From Streptomyces sp. NBC_00249 (GTDB lineage: Bacteria; Actinomycetota; Actinomycetes; Streptomycetales; Streptomycetaceae), in the NCBI RefSeq assembly GCF_026342355.1, contig NZ_JAPEMV010000001.1, positions 992,001-1,056,000 on the forward strand: a stretch of DNA of 64,000 nucleotides, read 5' to 3'. Below the pieces are notes generated by a model, which searched no databases, was not told the origin of the DNA, and saw nothing but the letters and a program-made list of their open reading frames with translations. A program made the translations under genes and the position numbers. Below are positions 49,453-57,524 of the stretch, in pieces (position 1 is the stretch's first letter; every line of letters begins with the position of its first letter).

Positions 49453-50376
49453 TTGACCGAGGAGACCGCCGACCGATACGCCCTTATCGCTGCCGGGACG
49501 GTGATCATCGTCCTGACTGGCGCCGGATTCTGGCTCTCCTACGCCCACCTCGCCGAAGTCGCTGGGAGGCACGGCCTGGACCGCTCGCCCATCCGGCAGT
49601 GGGCTTGGCCCGCCACGCTGGACATGTTCATCGTCGCCGGCGAGCTGCTGATGCTGCGAGCGGGTCTGCGCCGGGTGACGGACTGGTGGGCAATCGGGCT
49701 GACGGCCGCAGGATCGGCCGGATCGATCGCGCTGAACGTCGCCGGCGTCAGCGGTACCACCGGCAGTCCGGTCCCGGTCCTGGACTACGTGGTCGCCGCC
49801 GTCCCGCCGACGGGCGCGATGCTGGCCTTCGGAGTCCTGATGCGGCAGATCCACCAGCGCATCGCCCGGCCCCTCCGGAACGGCGCGACCGAAACCCGGA
49901 CCGGCGCCGCCACCGGACCGGACCAGCCCAGCCCCAAACCCGGACCGGACCCAAGCCGAACCACCGCACCCCCGGACACGACGGAGCCCCGGACCGGACC
50001 GAACCCGGACCACGACGAAACCCGGACCGACACCCCCGCCGGACCGGACCGCCCCAGCCCGAAACCCGGACCGAGGCGGACTCGGACCGGACCGGTACGT
50101 CCCCGGACCGTCCGGGCGAAGGTCCACGCCGGACGGTCCGAGCGCCGGACCGGACCGCGCCGCCTGTCCGAGGAAGAGGTTGTCGAGCTGGTCCTCCCGG
50201 ACGTCCCCGCAGTCCTGGCGGCGGACGGGAACGAGCAGATCACCCGAACCCAGCTGCGGAGCATCATGCGCGCCCGCGGCATCCCCCTCGGCAACGAGCA
50301 CATCGGCCCCGTCCTAACCGCACTTCGCTCTGCGACCGACTCCCCCAAATCCCACGAAGGAGCCACCCACCGATGA
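49453..50376 (+). CDS. DUF2637 membrane protein with Pro-rich linker and C-terminal DNA-binding-like domain
   Basis: 307 aa from TTG 49453 (AAAGGGAG four bases upstream). Four membrane segments in residues 8-130 (ALIAAGTVIIVLTGAGFWLS, DMFIVAGELLMLRAG, AIGLTAAGSAGSIAL, VVAAVPPTGAMLAFGVLM) match DUF2637, a family on Streptomyces conjugative plasmids (Spd-type). A ~90-residue Pro/Thr/Arg linker encoded by GGACC-rich DNA follows, then a helical domain (ITRTQLRSIMRARGIPLGNE). It may anchor the element or take part in plasmid spread. It is coupled (ATGA) to the next small gene. Confidence 0.8.
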   Translation: MTEETADRYALIAAGTVIIVLTGAGFWLSYAHLAEVAGRHGLDRSPIRQWAWPATLDMFIVAGELLMLRAGLRRVTDWWAIGLTAAGSAGSIALNVAGVSGTTGSPVPVLDYVVAAVPPTGAMLAFGVLMRQIHQRIARPLRNGATETRTGAATGPDQPSPKPGPDPSRTTAPPDTTEPRTGPNPDHDETRTDTPAGPDRPSPKPGPRRTRTGPVRPRTVRAKVHAGRSERRTGPRRLSEEEVVELVLPDVPAVLAADGNEQITRTQLRSIMRARGIPLGNEHIGPVLTALRSATDSPKSHEGATHR

Positions 50377-50564
50377 AGACCTGCTCCCGATTCGCCGACA
50401 TGAAGGCCGGCTACGAGCGCGACATCGCCTTCCTGCGCGGCCATGCCGCCCGTCACGAGGGCAGCACCGCAGCGAAGGCGAGTACCCGGCACGCCTGGGG
50501 CGTGAAGCAGAACATGGCCAGGGCCCTGGCCCGGCACTTCGAGCGCTGCCCCCTGTGCCGGTGA
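50373..50564 (+). CDS. Small mobile-element protein, unknown
   Basis: 63 aa: MKTCSRFADMKAGYERDIAF, then ARHEGSTAAKASTRHAWGVK and a C-terminal HFERCPLCR with a CxxC pair that might bind metal together with other residues. ATG 50373 overlaps the preceding stop by 4 bp and has AAGGAG upstream. Function not recognised. Confidence 0.65.
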   Translation: MKTCSRFADMKAGYERDIAFLRGHAARHEGSTAAKASTRHAWGVKQNMARALARHFERCPLCR

Positions 50565-50777
50565 CCGAACCCTGCCCCTACGGCGGCCCGGACCAGCACC
50601 CGGGCCGCCGTCCCGTTCCCCCAACACCTGGCCTCCCGGAAGGAGCCAATGCACCCATGCAGTCCGCTGAGACCCAACCCGAACCGGCGCCGAACAGGAC
50701 CGTCAAGTCGGCCGAATCCTGGGCCCGTGACAACCGTTCTCCCGACGTCAACTCGCTCCCAGAAGGAGCAAGTTATC

Positions 50778-50829
50778 GGCCAAGACACTCTTCCCCGTCG
50801 GGGAAGCGCGTCTTGGCCCATCCCGCCCC
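50778..50829. other. Putative origin of transfer (oriT) with IncP-like nic
   Basis: A 41-bp nested inverted repeat (50778-50818): GGCCAAGAC + 3 + CTTCCCC, loop GTC, GGGGAAG + 3 + GTCTTGGCC, with perfect 9-bp and 7-bp arms. It is followed at once by CATCCCGCCCC, matching the IncP nic core YATCCTG|CCC at most positions; predicted nick near 50825/50826. It lies 50 bp before mobC and 530 bp before the relaxase gene, the usual place. Confidence 0.75.
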
Positions 50830-50878
50830 AGGGGTGGCGGGAGCGGACCGGAGCCAGGGGGCACCGGTCCACGAGGCA

Positions 50879-51340
50879 GTGACCGAGGGCGGATCGCAGC
50901 CGGAGGAGAAGCCCACGCCGCGCCGCAAGCGCCGCCCCACGAAGAACGCCTCGCGCAAGCGCTCGCCGAAGACCGCCGCCAACAAGCGCTCGCACGTCTG
51001 CAGCGTCCGCCTCAACGACGACGAGAAGAACCGCCTTGCCACCGCAGCAGCTGCATCCCGTACGAGCCTGCCTGCGTTCCTCGCCCGCAGCGGGCTTGCC
51101 GCCGCCCGCGACCCAGACCGTGCCGCCGCCGCCATCGCCGGTGAACGACAAGTGATCGCGGAGCTCTTCGCCGCCCGCCGGCACCTCGGCCACGTCGGCA
51201 ACAACCTCAACCAGCTGGCCCGCGCGGTCAACTCCGGTGGCCAGCCTGCGGACGTCCAGCTCGACGCCGTGCTGGAGGCCGTGCAGCGGGCGATCCGCCG
51301 AGTCCAGACCGCCACCGACCAGCTCCTCGAACACCGCTAG
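50879..51340 (+). CDS. mobC: MobC-like relaxosome accessory protein
   Basis: 153 aa from GTG 50879. The N-terminal ~40 residues are strongly basic (PRRKRRPTKNASRKRSPK), followed by a ribbon-helix-helix-type segment HVCSVRLNDDEKNRLATAAA, and the MobC/relaxosome motif ELFAARRHLGHVGNNLNQLA. It would bind oriT and help the relaxase. An ATG at 50657 is in frame, but the region between holds the oriT hairpin and has poor codon bias, so the shorter form is preferred although its ribosome site (GAGG, two bases away) is weak. Confidence 0.75.
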   Translation: MTEGGSQPEEKPTPRRKRRPTKNASRKRSPKTAANKRSHVCSVRLNDDEKNRLATAAAASRTSLPAFLARSGLAAARDPDRAAAAIAGERQVIAELFAARRHLGHVGNNLNQLARAVNSGGQPADVQLDAVLEAVQRAIRRVQTATDQLLEHR

Positions 51341-51355
51341 GAACCCCCACCCGTC

Positions 51356-53068
51356 ATGGTCCCCAAGATCCACAAGCGCGGGACGCGCACCATCGGCCTT
51401 CTGTACTACCTGTACGGGCCCGGCAAGGCCGAGGAACACATCGACCCGCACCTGGTGGCCTCCTGGGACCACGCCGCCCCCGACCCCGGCCGCGACCCCG
51501 CAGTCACCTACAAGCAGCTCCAGGAACTCCTCGACCAGCCCCTGGCCAACCTCCACGAGAACGAGCGGCCGACGAAGCATGTGTGGCACCTGTCGGTACG
51601 CAACGCGCCCACCGACCGGACCCTGTCCGACCAGGAGTGGGGCGACGTTGCCCGCCGGATGGTCGCCGCCGCGGGCATCGACGACCCCGAGCAGGGCTCC
51701 GGCTGCCGCTGGGTCGCCGTCCGGCATGCCGACGATCACATCCACATCCTGGCCACCCTGGTCCGCGAGGACGGCTACCGGCCCGACCTCGACTTCGACG
51801 CCGTCCGCGTCCAGGCCGAAGCCCGGCTCCTGGAGAAGGAACTGGGCCTGCGCCAGCTCAACCCGGGTGACGGCACCGCCGCCCAGCGGCCCACCAGCGC
51901 CGAACGCCATAAGGCCGATCGCATGGGACGCGAGCGCACGCCCAGGGAGGAACTGCGGGAGACCGTACGACGCGCGGCGGCCGGCGTCGCCAGTGAGGAG
52001 GAGTTCTTTGAACGGCTGGGCGCCTCCGGGGTGCTGGTCCGCAAGCGCGTCGCACCCTCCGGAGACCTTCTGGGCTACACGGTCGCCCTGCCGGGGGACC
52101 TCAACAAGGACGGGGAACCGATCTTCTACCCGGGCTCGAAGCTCGCCGCGGATCTGTCACTGCCCCGGATCCGCGAGCGCTGGTCCGACCGCAGCCAGGG
52201 TGAACGGATCGTCGAGCCGGTGGCCGCGTCGGGTCCTGCACAGGCCCGGCGTCGGGCGAGCGCGGCGGTGTGGCAGGCGATCCTCGTCATGGACGGGACG
52301 GACGACGCGGCGACGGCTGCGTACATCGCCGCGGCCGGCGAGATCCTTGACGCGCTCGCGAAGACGAGTGCCGCCCACACCCGCCGTGAACTGCGTGATG
52401 CCGCCTTCGTATTCGAGCGGGCATCCCGTTCTCACGTACGAGCCGAGCGCGGGCACGACCGGGCGCTGCGGCAGGCCGCTCGCGATCTCGTCTACAGCGG
52501 TCCCGCCCTGGGGCGCGGGGAGGACGGGGCGACGACTGCGATGGTGATCGACGCCGTGTTCTTCCTTGTGACCGTGGCCGGGCACTGGCATGCGAAGAAG
52601 GCACACGCGCAGCAGTCCGCCGCCGCCCACCTGGCGGCAGAACACCTGCGGACCGCCTACCGAGCCGCCGCCGCGCAGCCCATGGGCGTGCTGGCCGTAC
52701 GGGGCCGATCGCTGGCTCTTCCGGTGCTGCGCCGCCAGGTCCTCCGGGTCCGGGAAGCGCTGCCGGCGGAGCTGGCGGAGCGGGTCCTTGCCGAAGCCGG
52801 ATGGTCGGCGCTGGCGGCGACCCTGGCCGATGCCGAGGCAGCCGGATACGACGCCACCGCCCTGCTGGCCGACGCCGCCGCCCGACGGGAGCTGGGGAGC
52901 GCCGAGTCGGTGTCCGACGTGCTGGTGTGGCGGCTGCGCCGCGCTGCGGACCTGCCGGCCGACGCCCAGGCGATGCCCTTGCCCGACGGCGCCACCGCCT
53001 CGTCGGGCCCCGCCGGACCGAAGGCCGAGAGCCCGGCAGCGAAGGGCACGCAGCGCCGCCGGAGGTGA
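51356..53068 (+). CDS. Relaxase/mobilization protein (MOBP type)
   Basis: 570 aa. The relaxase domain fills residues 1-~190: IHKRGTRTIGLLYYLYGPGK at the start, HVWHLSVRN, and motif III VRHADDHIHILATL (~125) with the metal-binding histidines. The catalytic nucleophile is likely the Tyr pair near residue 18. The rest is a long helical region (EEFFERLGASGVLVRKRV; LRRQVLRVREALPAELAE) typical of actinomycete relaxases. It would nick at the adjacent oriT. ATG 51356 starts 16 bp after mobC. No type IV coupling protein or TraB is visible, so transfer depends on a helper element. Confidence 0.85.
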   Translation: MVPKIHKRGTRTIGLLYYLYGPGKAEEHIDPHLVASWDHAAPDPGRDPAVTYKQLQELLDQPLANLHENERPTKHVWHLSVRNAPTDRTLSDQEWGDVARRMVAAAGIDDPEQGSGCRWVAVRHADDHIHILATLVREDGYRPDLDFDAVRVQAEARLLEKELGLRQLNPGDGTAAQRPTSAERHKADRMGRERTPREELRETVRRAAAGVASEEEFFERLGASGVLVRKRVAPSGDLLGYTVALPGDLNKDGEPIFYPGSKLAADLSLPRIRERWSDRSQGERIVEPVAASGPAQARRRASAAVWQAILVMDGTDDAATAAYIAAAGEILDALAKTSAAHTRRELRDAAFVFERASRSHVRAERGHDRALRQAARDLVYSGPALGRGEDGATTAMVIDAVFFLVTVAGHWHAKKAHAQQSAAAHLAAEHLRTAYRAAAAQPMGVLAVRGRSLALPVLRRQVLRVREALPAELAERVLAEAGWSALAATLADAEAAGYDATALLADAAARRELGSAESVSDVLVWRLRRAADLPADAQAMPLPDGATASSGPAGPKAESPAAKGTQRRRR

Positions 53069-53169
53069 CCAGGCTTTCAGGAGTTTGCGAGTTGCCGCAG
53101 GTGGGGCCCATGGGGCACGCTTCTTGACCCACCGCCGTGTGCGGGGAGCCGACTGGGAGGGGAGCCCGA

Positions 53170-53601
53170 GTGTTCGGTCGCAGGAAGGCCAAGCAGGATC
53201 CTACGGAGCTGGGGCCGGCGGGCGTCCCGTGGCTGGCGCACCCGGATCCGCAGTGGCCCGACCCGGTGCAGCAGACGCCCGCCCCCGCTCCGGTCGCCCC
53301 GGTGGTGGACGACTTCCTGCCGCCGGACTTCCGCATGGACACCGATGACGACCTGGCGGGCCGGCTCATGCCATGGCCGCGCCCCCTGGTCATCGAAGGC
53401 GATGTCCGTGCCTGCCCACAGTGCGAGGCGTACCGGGACTGGGTCGTCCTGTGCACTGAGGGGCGGATCTGGCTGCGCTGCCGCGACGGCCACGAGACCC
53501 TGGAGCCGCGGCTGGACGTGGCCTGGTACAACCGCAACAGCGGACCGAGCAACGGCAAGTTCGGCACGCTCGAGGAGGGCCTGCGCTCCATCGGCCACTG
53601 A
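53170..53601 (+). CDS. Putative zinc-ribbon-like protein, unknown
   Basis: 143 aa from GTG 53170 with GGGAGGGGAG upstream. A Pro-rich first half is followed by ACPQCEAYRDWVVLCTEGRI and RCRDGHETLEP, whose CxxC and later Cys residues could form a zinc ribbon. The C-terminus (AWYNRNSGPSNGKFGTLEEG) is not recognised. Follows the relaxase gene and is probably element cargo. Confidence 0.65.
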   Translation: MFGRRKAKQDPTELGPAGVPWLAHPDPQWPDPVQQTPAPAPVAPVVDDFLPPDFRMDTDDDLAGRLMPWPRPLVIEGDVRACPQCEAYRDWVVLCTEGRIWLRCRDGHETLEPRLDVAWYNRNSGPSNGKFGTLEEGLRSIGH

Positions 53602-53696
53602 TCGGGTACCGCGCCCCTGGACCCCTGTGTTCCTTCCCTGCCGCTCCGAGGAGGCGGCCACGGTCAGCACACCCGCATCCGACCCAGGGAACCCGC

Positions 53697-54371
53697 ATGC
53701 GCCTGCGCCATTCCACCGTCCTCACCAGCACCTGCCTCGCCCTCTGGGCGCTGACCAGCTGTTCCGCCCCGCCCTCCGACACGGCGTCTGCAGCGCCTCG
53801 GGCGGAGACCTCCATGCCCACCACCGGCAACCACGAAGTGCTGCCGTCGGATCGGCTGGCGGACCGGCTGCTCACCGCCGACGATCTCGGCCCCGGCTAC
53901 ACTGCCCGCCCCGCCGCATCCACGGCTTCGCCCGAGGCGTCCGTCGAGGGCTGCCCGCAGCTGGAGCAGCTGGGCAGCGCCGCGGACAACCCGTACGCAA
54001 TGTTCCCGAACCAGGGGAAGCGGGTCCTCACCGGCCCCGGCGGCACCCAGCTGACCGAGGAGCTGTACTCCGCGCCGCCCAAGGACCCTTCCTCGGGGGT
54101 CGGGCGGATCATGACCGCGATGGGTGCCTGCCCGTCGTACCAACTGGTCACCGCCACCACCGTGGCGGAGGTCCGCACCCAGACGGTGCCGGTGCCCCGT
54201 CTCGGTGTCGAGCAGTGGGGGCAGGTCCTCACCGTCATCGCCGGCGGGCGGCGCACCGTCGTCCAGCAGACCGTGATTCGCGACGGAGCCGTGCTGCTGG
54301 TCATCTCCGGCAGCCCAGCGGAAGTCGCCGTCCACGGGCAGACCGCCCTGGCCAAGGCAACAGCCCGCTGA
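53697..54371 (+). CDS. Secreted lipoprotein, unknown
   Basis: 224 aa. A signal peptide with a lipobox, TSTCLALWALTSCSAPP (Cys ~22), indicates lipid attachment outside the membrane. The mature part begins with a Ser/Pro-rich linker and has LLTADDLGPGYTARPA, as in Streptomyces substrate-binding-like or PknH-sensor-like lipoproteins, and GCPQLEQLG / GACPSYQLV with two cysteines likely to pair. Ligand and function unknown. Confidence 0.75.
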   Translation: MRLRHSTVLTSTCLALWALTSCSAPPSDTASAAPRAETSMPTTGNHEVLPSDRLADRLLTADDLGPGYTARPAASTASPEASVEGCPQLEQLGSAADNPYAMFPNQGKRVLTGPGGTQLTEELYSAPPKDPSSGVGRIMTAMGACPSYQLVTATTVAEVRTQTVPVPRLGVEQWGQVLTVIAGGRRTVVQQTVIRDGAVLLVISGSPAEVAVHGQTALAKATAR

Positions 54372-54711
54372 GCCGCCCCACGGCGGCGTTCGCCGAGAGG
54401 CAGTCCCTGCTCGGCACAGCCAACGCCCAGGCGGTGCACCGTTCCGGCATCCGTGCCCGTGCTGCGCATCTCACGGAGAACCTGGCCGCAGACGGGGGTC
54501 TCCCGGCTGTGCACTGGCACAAGCCCGGCGGCCAGCCGCCCGGAGGTACCACGGGCCACGGCCTCTGACCGGTGGCCAAAGGCGACCGCCTTCGCTTGGC
54601 GCCCCGCCCGACTCGCGCACAAACGCTGAGGCCGGGCGGGGTGTCGGTCGTCGGCAGGTATCGCGACCACCTCCTGAGGCGCACATCGATCAATGACTGT
54701 AATGCGACGCA
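54372..54711. other. Gap with a short unexplained open frame
   Basis: About 340 bp between the lipoprotein gene and the terminator at 54712. A + strand frame to 54568 reads ERQSLLGTANAQAVHRSGIR and HLTENLAADGGLPAVHWHKP with good codon bias but no start; it may be a broken 3' gene end. Nothing else seen. Confidence 0.35.
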
Positions 54712-54751
54712 AAAGGCCGACGGCCGGACCCAAGGGGGTCCGGCCGTCGGC
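54712..54751 (-). terminator. Intrinsic terminator of the DUF317 operon
   Basis: A perfect 16-bp stem (GCCGACGGCCGGACCC and GGGTCCGGCCGTCGGC) with a 4-base loop, followed on the minus strand by TTTT (AAAA at 54711-54714). It begins 4 bp past the stop at 54755. Confidence 0.85.
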
Positions 54752-54754
54752 ATA

Positions 54755-55534
54755 TCAGACAGTCGGCTGCACAGTGAGCTGGCCCTCGCTGCTCTCCGGC
54801 AAGGTGTGGCGCAGCACCGGTGCGGGTGAGGCCAGAGAGGCGGCGAAGGCCGCAACGAGATCGTGTGGCGTGCTGGCGGAGAACATGGCGGCCCACAGGA
54901 GCCCGCCGCCCATCCTCGGTTCGCACCATGCCTGCCATCCCGCCGCTTCCGCCTCGGAATCGAGGGCGAGCGGGTCGCCGTCCTGAATGCCCTCGTCCGG
55001 CAAAGCGGTCAAGGCCATGGTGGCGGCCAGCCGCGGGTCGGACATGGCGGTGGGGGTGTCGATGTCGCGGATCCAGCCACTGCCGGCCAGCGCGTCGAGA
55101 ACCGTCTGCGGTCCGGCGTAGCCGTGGGCGGGATCCGGGCGATCCTCCAGGGCGAGCAGGAAGTCGGTGACAGCCTCGGGCGGAGTGCCGGCGGAGAAGT
55201 ACGCATTCCACTGGGGAAGGCTGGCGGGGGTGGCGCGGGCAGAGACCGTCCATGCCACCGGCTGATCACCCAGGAGGATGGGTTCGTCGGCCAGCACCCA
55301 CTGCGCCCAGCTCAGCGCATCCGGAGCGACGTACAGGACGGTGCTGCGAAGAACCTGCCGGGCGTCGTCCGATTCGTCGGGCTCACGTCGGCCTCGCACG
55401 AGGGTGAGGCTGGTCCAGCCCGCCGCGGTGAGGTGGGAGCCGACCTGGTCGGCAAGGAGGCCATCGTCACCGGCGAGATGGCGCGGGGTGACCCAGTACG
55501 CGGGAAGGGAAGGGAAATCAGGGGACGGGGGCAG
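54755..55534 (-). CDS. DUF317 domain protein, likely non-canonical CTG start
   Basis: 259 aa if started at CTG 55534. DUF317 features (YWVTPRHLAGDD, LTAAGWTSLTLVRGRR, then WAQWVLADEPILLGDQPVAW and the second unit AYFSAGTPPEAVTDFLLALE, MFSASTPHDLVAAFAASLAS) extend upstream of the only GTG (55399) to just after an in-frame TGA at 55550. Between the TGA and the conserved part there is no ATG, GTG or TTG, but AAGGAG lies five bases before CTG 55534. DUF317 proteins are common on Streptomyces plasmids and islands; function unknown. The gene ends in a strong terminator. Confidence 0.75.
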   Translation of the reverse strand: MPPSPDFPSLPAYWVTPRHLAGDDGLLADQVGSHLTAAGWTSLTLVRGRREPDESDDARQVLRSTVLYVAPDALSWAQWVLADEPILLGDQPVAWTVSARATPASLPQWNAYFSAGTPPEAVTDFLLALEDRPDPAHGYAGPQTVLDALAGSGWIRDIDTPTAMSDPRLAATMALTALPDEGIQDGDPLALDSEAEAAGWQAWCEPRMGGGLLWAAMFSASTPHDLVAAFAASLASPAPVLRHTLPESSEGQLTVQPTV

Positions 55535-55549
55535 AAGTGCTCCTTGTCG

Positions 55550-55876
55550 TCAGGGGGCGTCACGGCTCGTATCGTCGTCGGAAACGGCGCGCAGCCGCCG
55601 TCCCCGTGCAGGCGGCTCGACCGGCGGCATCCAGGTAAGGGCTTCGGCGACCGGCCTGGGGAGGTACCCGTACTGCACAGCCTCAGCATCCTCGGCGAGA
55701 TGGACGATCGGTCGCCCGTCCGGGTCCGTGGCTACGGTCACGGCACCCATCTTGTGGGCCATGGGAAAGAAAGGGTTGATCGCGAGCCGGACCCGGGCGG
55801 AGGGGTCTACCGCGGACAGGTGTTTGATCAGGTCGGCGACGGTCATCTCGGCGCCGGGCTCGGGCTGGGGGGCCAC
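55550..55876 (-). CDS. Conserved-looking hypothetical protein beside DUF317 gene
   Basis: 108 aa from GTG 55876 (AGGAG four bases upstream; GTG 55888 has none). It starts with a Pro-rich stretch, then MTVADLIKHLSAVDPSARVR, a small alpha/beta domain (AVTVATDPDGRPIVHLAED) and EALTWMPPVEPP. No known function; the placement 15 bp before the DUF317 start suggests they work together. Confidence 0.65.
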   Translation of the reverse strand: MAPQPEPGAEMTVADLIKHLSAVDPSARVRLAINPFFPMAHKMGAVTVATDPDGRPIVHLAEDAEAVQYGYLPRPVAEALTWMPPVEPPARGRRLRAVSDDDTSRDAP

Positions 55877-55991
55877 GGTTCTCCTCACGGGTGGAAAGCG
55901 CTGTGTCGGATACGGAATGCACCGCGCGGTCTGCGGGGACGGACTACGGGAAGACAGGCAAGCCGCTGGAGGACGGGAGGCGACGGCATGG

Positions 55992-56360
55992 TCAGTGCTG
56001 CCGGCGAGCGGTGGCGAGCACCTCGGAAACGGTAGCGGCCACGAGCCGTGCCGGGGTCTGCGGATCGAAGACGACGCGGTAGCCGGGAACCTTCGCAGTG
56101 CCGGTGACGGCCAGCACCCAGCCCTCGTCCTCGGCTCCGGGCCGGCCTTCGGGAAACCAGCCGAGGTAGAGCCTGCCGTCGGCCGAAGAGATATGGGTGT
56201 CGGCCCGGTCGTCGACGATGAGGGTGAAGTCGCCGTTCGCCTCGGGGAAACAGTCGATGACCTCGGTCGGCTGGCCGGGCCCCAGAAGCCAGCTATGCAG
56301 TCGCAACTTCTCGATCGTGGTGCGAAACCCAGCGTTCGACAGCTCGACCGTCACAAGCAT
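55992..56360 (-). CDS. DUF317-like protein (2)
   Basis: 122 aa from ATG 56360 (AGAGAGG close upstream; GTG 56354 is equally possible and has better spacing, whereas ATG 56420 has no site). SSADGRLYLGWFPEGR, GWVLAVTGTAKVPGYRVVFD and TPARLVAATVSEVLATA resemble one DUF317 unit. It belongs to the same leftward gene set as 55550-55876, 115 bp apart. Confidence 0.65.
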   Translation of the reverse strand: MLVTVELSNAGFRTTIEKLRLHSWLLGPGQPTEVIDCFPEANGDFTLIVDDRADTHISSADGRLYLGWFPEGRPGAEDEGWVLAVTGTAKVPGYRVVFDPQTPARLVAATVSEVLATARRQH

Positions 56361-56542
56361 CACCTCTCTGACCTGCGGATATTCGAGATTCTGGGGAAGG
56401 TCGTCTAGGTTGACATGCACTGCGACGTTGCGCCAGTCCCTACAGACTCTTTCCTGTCTGCCACCAGCGAACTCTGTCCCTTGTCATCGAATCGAGGCGT
56501 TTGACAGCGACCCCAGCCATTGCAGCTTCTATGACAATGAAC

Positions 56543-56746
56543 CTAGGTGATCAAAGGGTGGCCCGAGGCCCTATGCTCCCCGGCGGCTGCCGCCTTGGCG
56601 ATCAGGCGGGACGCGGTCTCGATCTCCTGCGGTGCGCTCCAGCGGCCCAGCGACAGCCGCAGCGCGCTCAGGGCCCGCTCCGGCGGCAGGCCCATCGCCG
56701 TGAGTGCCGGCGAGGGGGTGTGCTCGCCGCTGTGGCAGGCCGAGCC
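56543..56746 (-). pseudogene. Cysteine desulfurase, C-terminal scrap
   Basis: A minus-strand frame with no start reads ACHSGEHTPSPALTAMGLPP, then ERALSALRLSLGRWSAPQEI, ending with TAG at 56543. It matches the last ~65 residues of IscS/NifS-type cysteine desulfurases (SACHSG..SLGR pattern). The catalytic Cys, usually 15-20 residues upstream, and the PLP domain are missing. It marks an old rearrangement near the right side of the mobile element. Confidence 0.75.
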
Positions 56747-56926
56747 TGATCACCGCCATCTACGCAATCGCCGCCCTCACCACCGCCTCCGGCCTAGAAA
56801 CGCGCTGGTGCCGTCGGCACAGCACGTCAGTTCAGTCACGTGCTCTGCCGTGTGCCGTTTGAGAAGGCTGCATAAACTCCATCAGGCACCTTCTGCGCAA
56901 GGCAGGCGACACGGCATGATGCCGAC

Positions 56927-57340
56927 ATGTCACTGACGAAGCCCACCAACTCGCAAACGCACCAGGCAGGACGCCACCTTGCTGTTGCCGAGGCGTTGCT
57001 GCGCGGACTCCCAGCGAAGCCACGGGGAGCTCAGACCTACATTGAGGTTGGTGAACATGTTGCACAGGTGATCGTGGCAGCCAAGGGTGCTTGGATCATC
57101 GCGGACATCGACAAATTCACTGCCCTCACGAGCGACCGAGTGGTCTTGGTCAACGTCACCAATGGTCGCGATTTCTATATCGCCGACGGCGACAAGCTGC
57201 GAGCTGAGGTGCGTACCCGCCACCTGAAGTTCCTTGAGCGGGTAGGAGGCACCCGCCCGCGAAACCCCGATTCCAGGAACACCGTTATACAGCCCGAGCA
57301 TGTGACCGAATGGCGTGATCGGTGGGAGCTTCTCAGGTAG
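56927..57340 (+). CDS. Hypothetical protein, unknown
   Basis: 137 aa with lower G+C than neighbouring genes. The predicted layout is helix (HLAVAEALLRGLPAKP) then strands (YIEVGEHVAQVIVAAKGAWI; RVVLVNVTNGRDFYIADGDK) and a basic C-terminal helix (TEWRDRWELLR). I do not recognise it. ATG 56927 lacks a clear ribosome site. Codon use suggests recent acquisition; the position next to defence-like genes is noted. Confidence 0.55.
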   Translation: MSLTKPTNSQTHQAGRHLAVAEALLRGLPAKPRGAQTYIEVGEHVAQVIVAAKGAWIIADIDKFTALTSDRVVLVNVTNGRDFYIADGDKLRAEVRTRHLKFLERVGGTRPRNPDSRNTVIQPEHVTEWRDRWELLR

Positions 57341-57524
57341 CTCGCCGACTATGCCAACGGCCGCTTGCGAAAACGGAAGTTGGCCGACTGCATCTGGGAG
57401 CGGAACGAGTCCGTGGTGCGGCTGTACATCCTGCCATCTTCGGAGCGGGAGGGGTTGCCGACGTCACCACGGGTCCGGGTGCGGAGCCGGCGGGGCAAGC
57501 TGCTCGCGTCCGCGCTCGGGGGAT

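Noticed and set aside
50657..50878. N-terminal extension of MobC from ATG 50657
   Set aside because: The extension reads through the oriT hairpin with poor third-position G+C; the basic, conserved part begins after GTG 50879.
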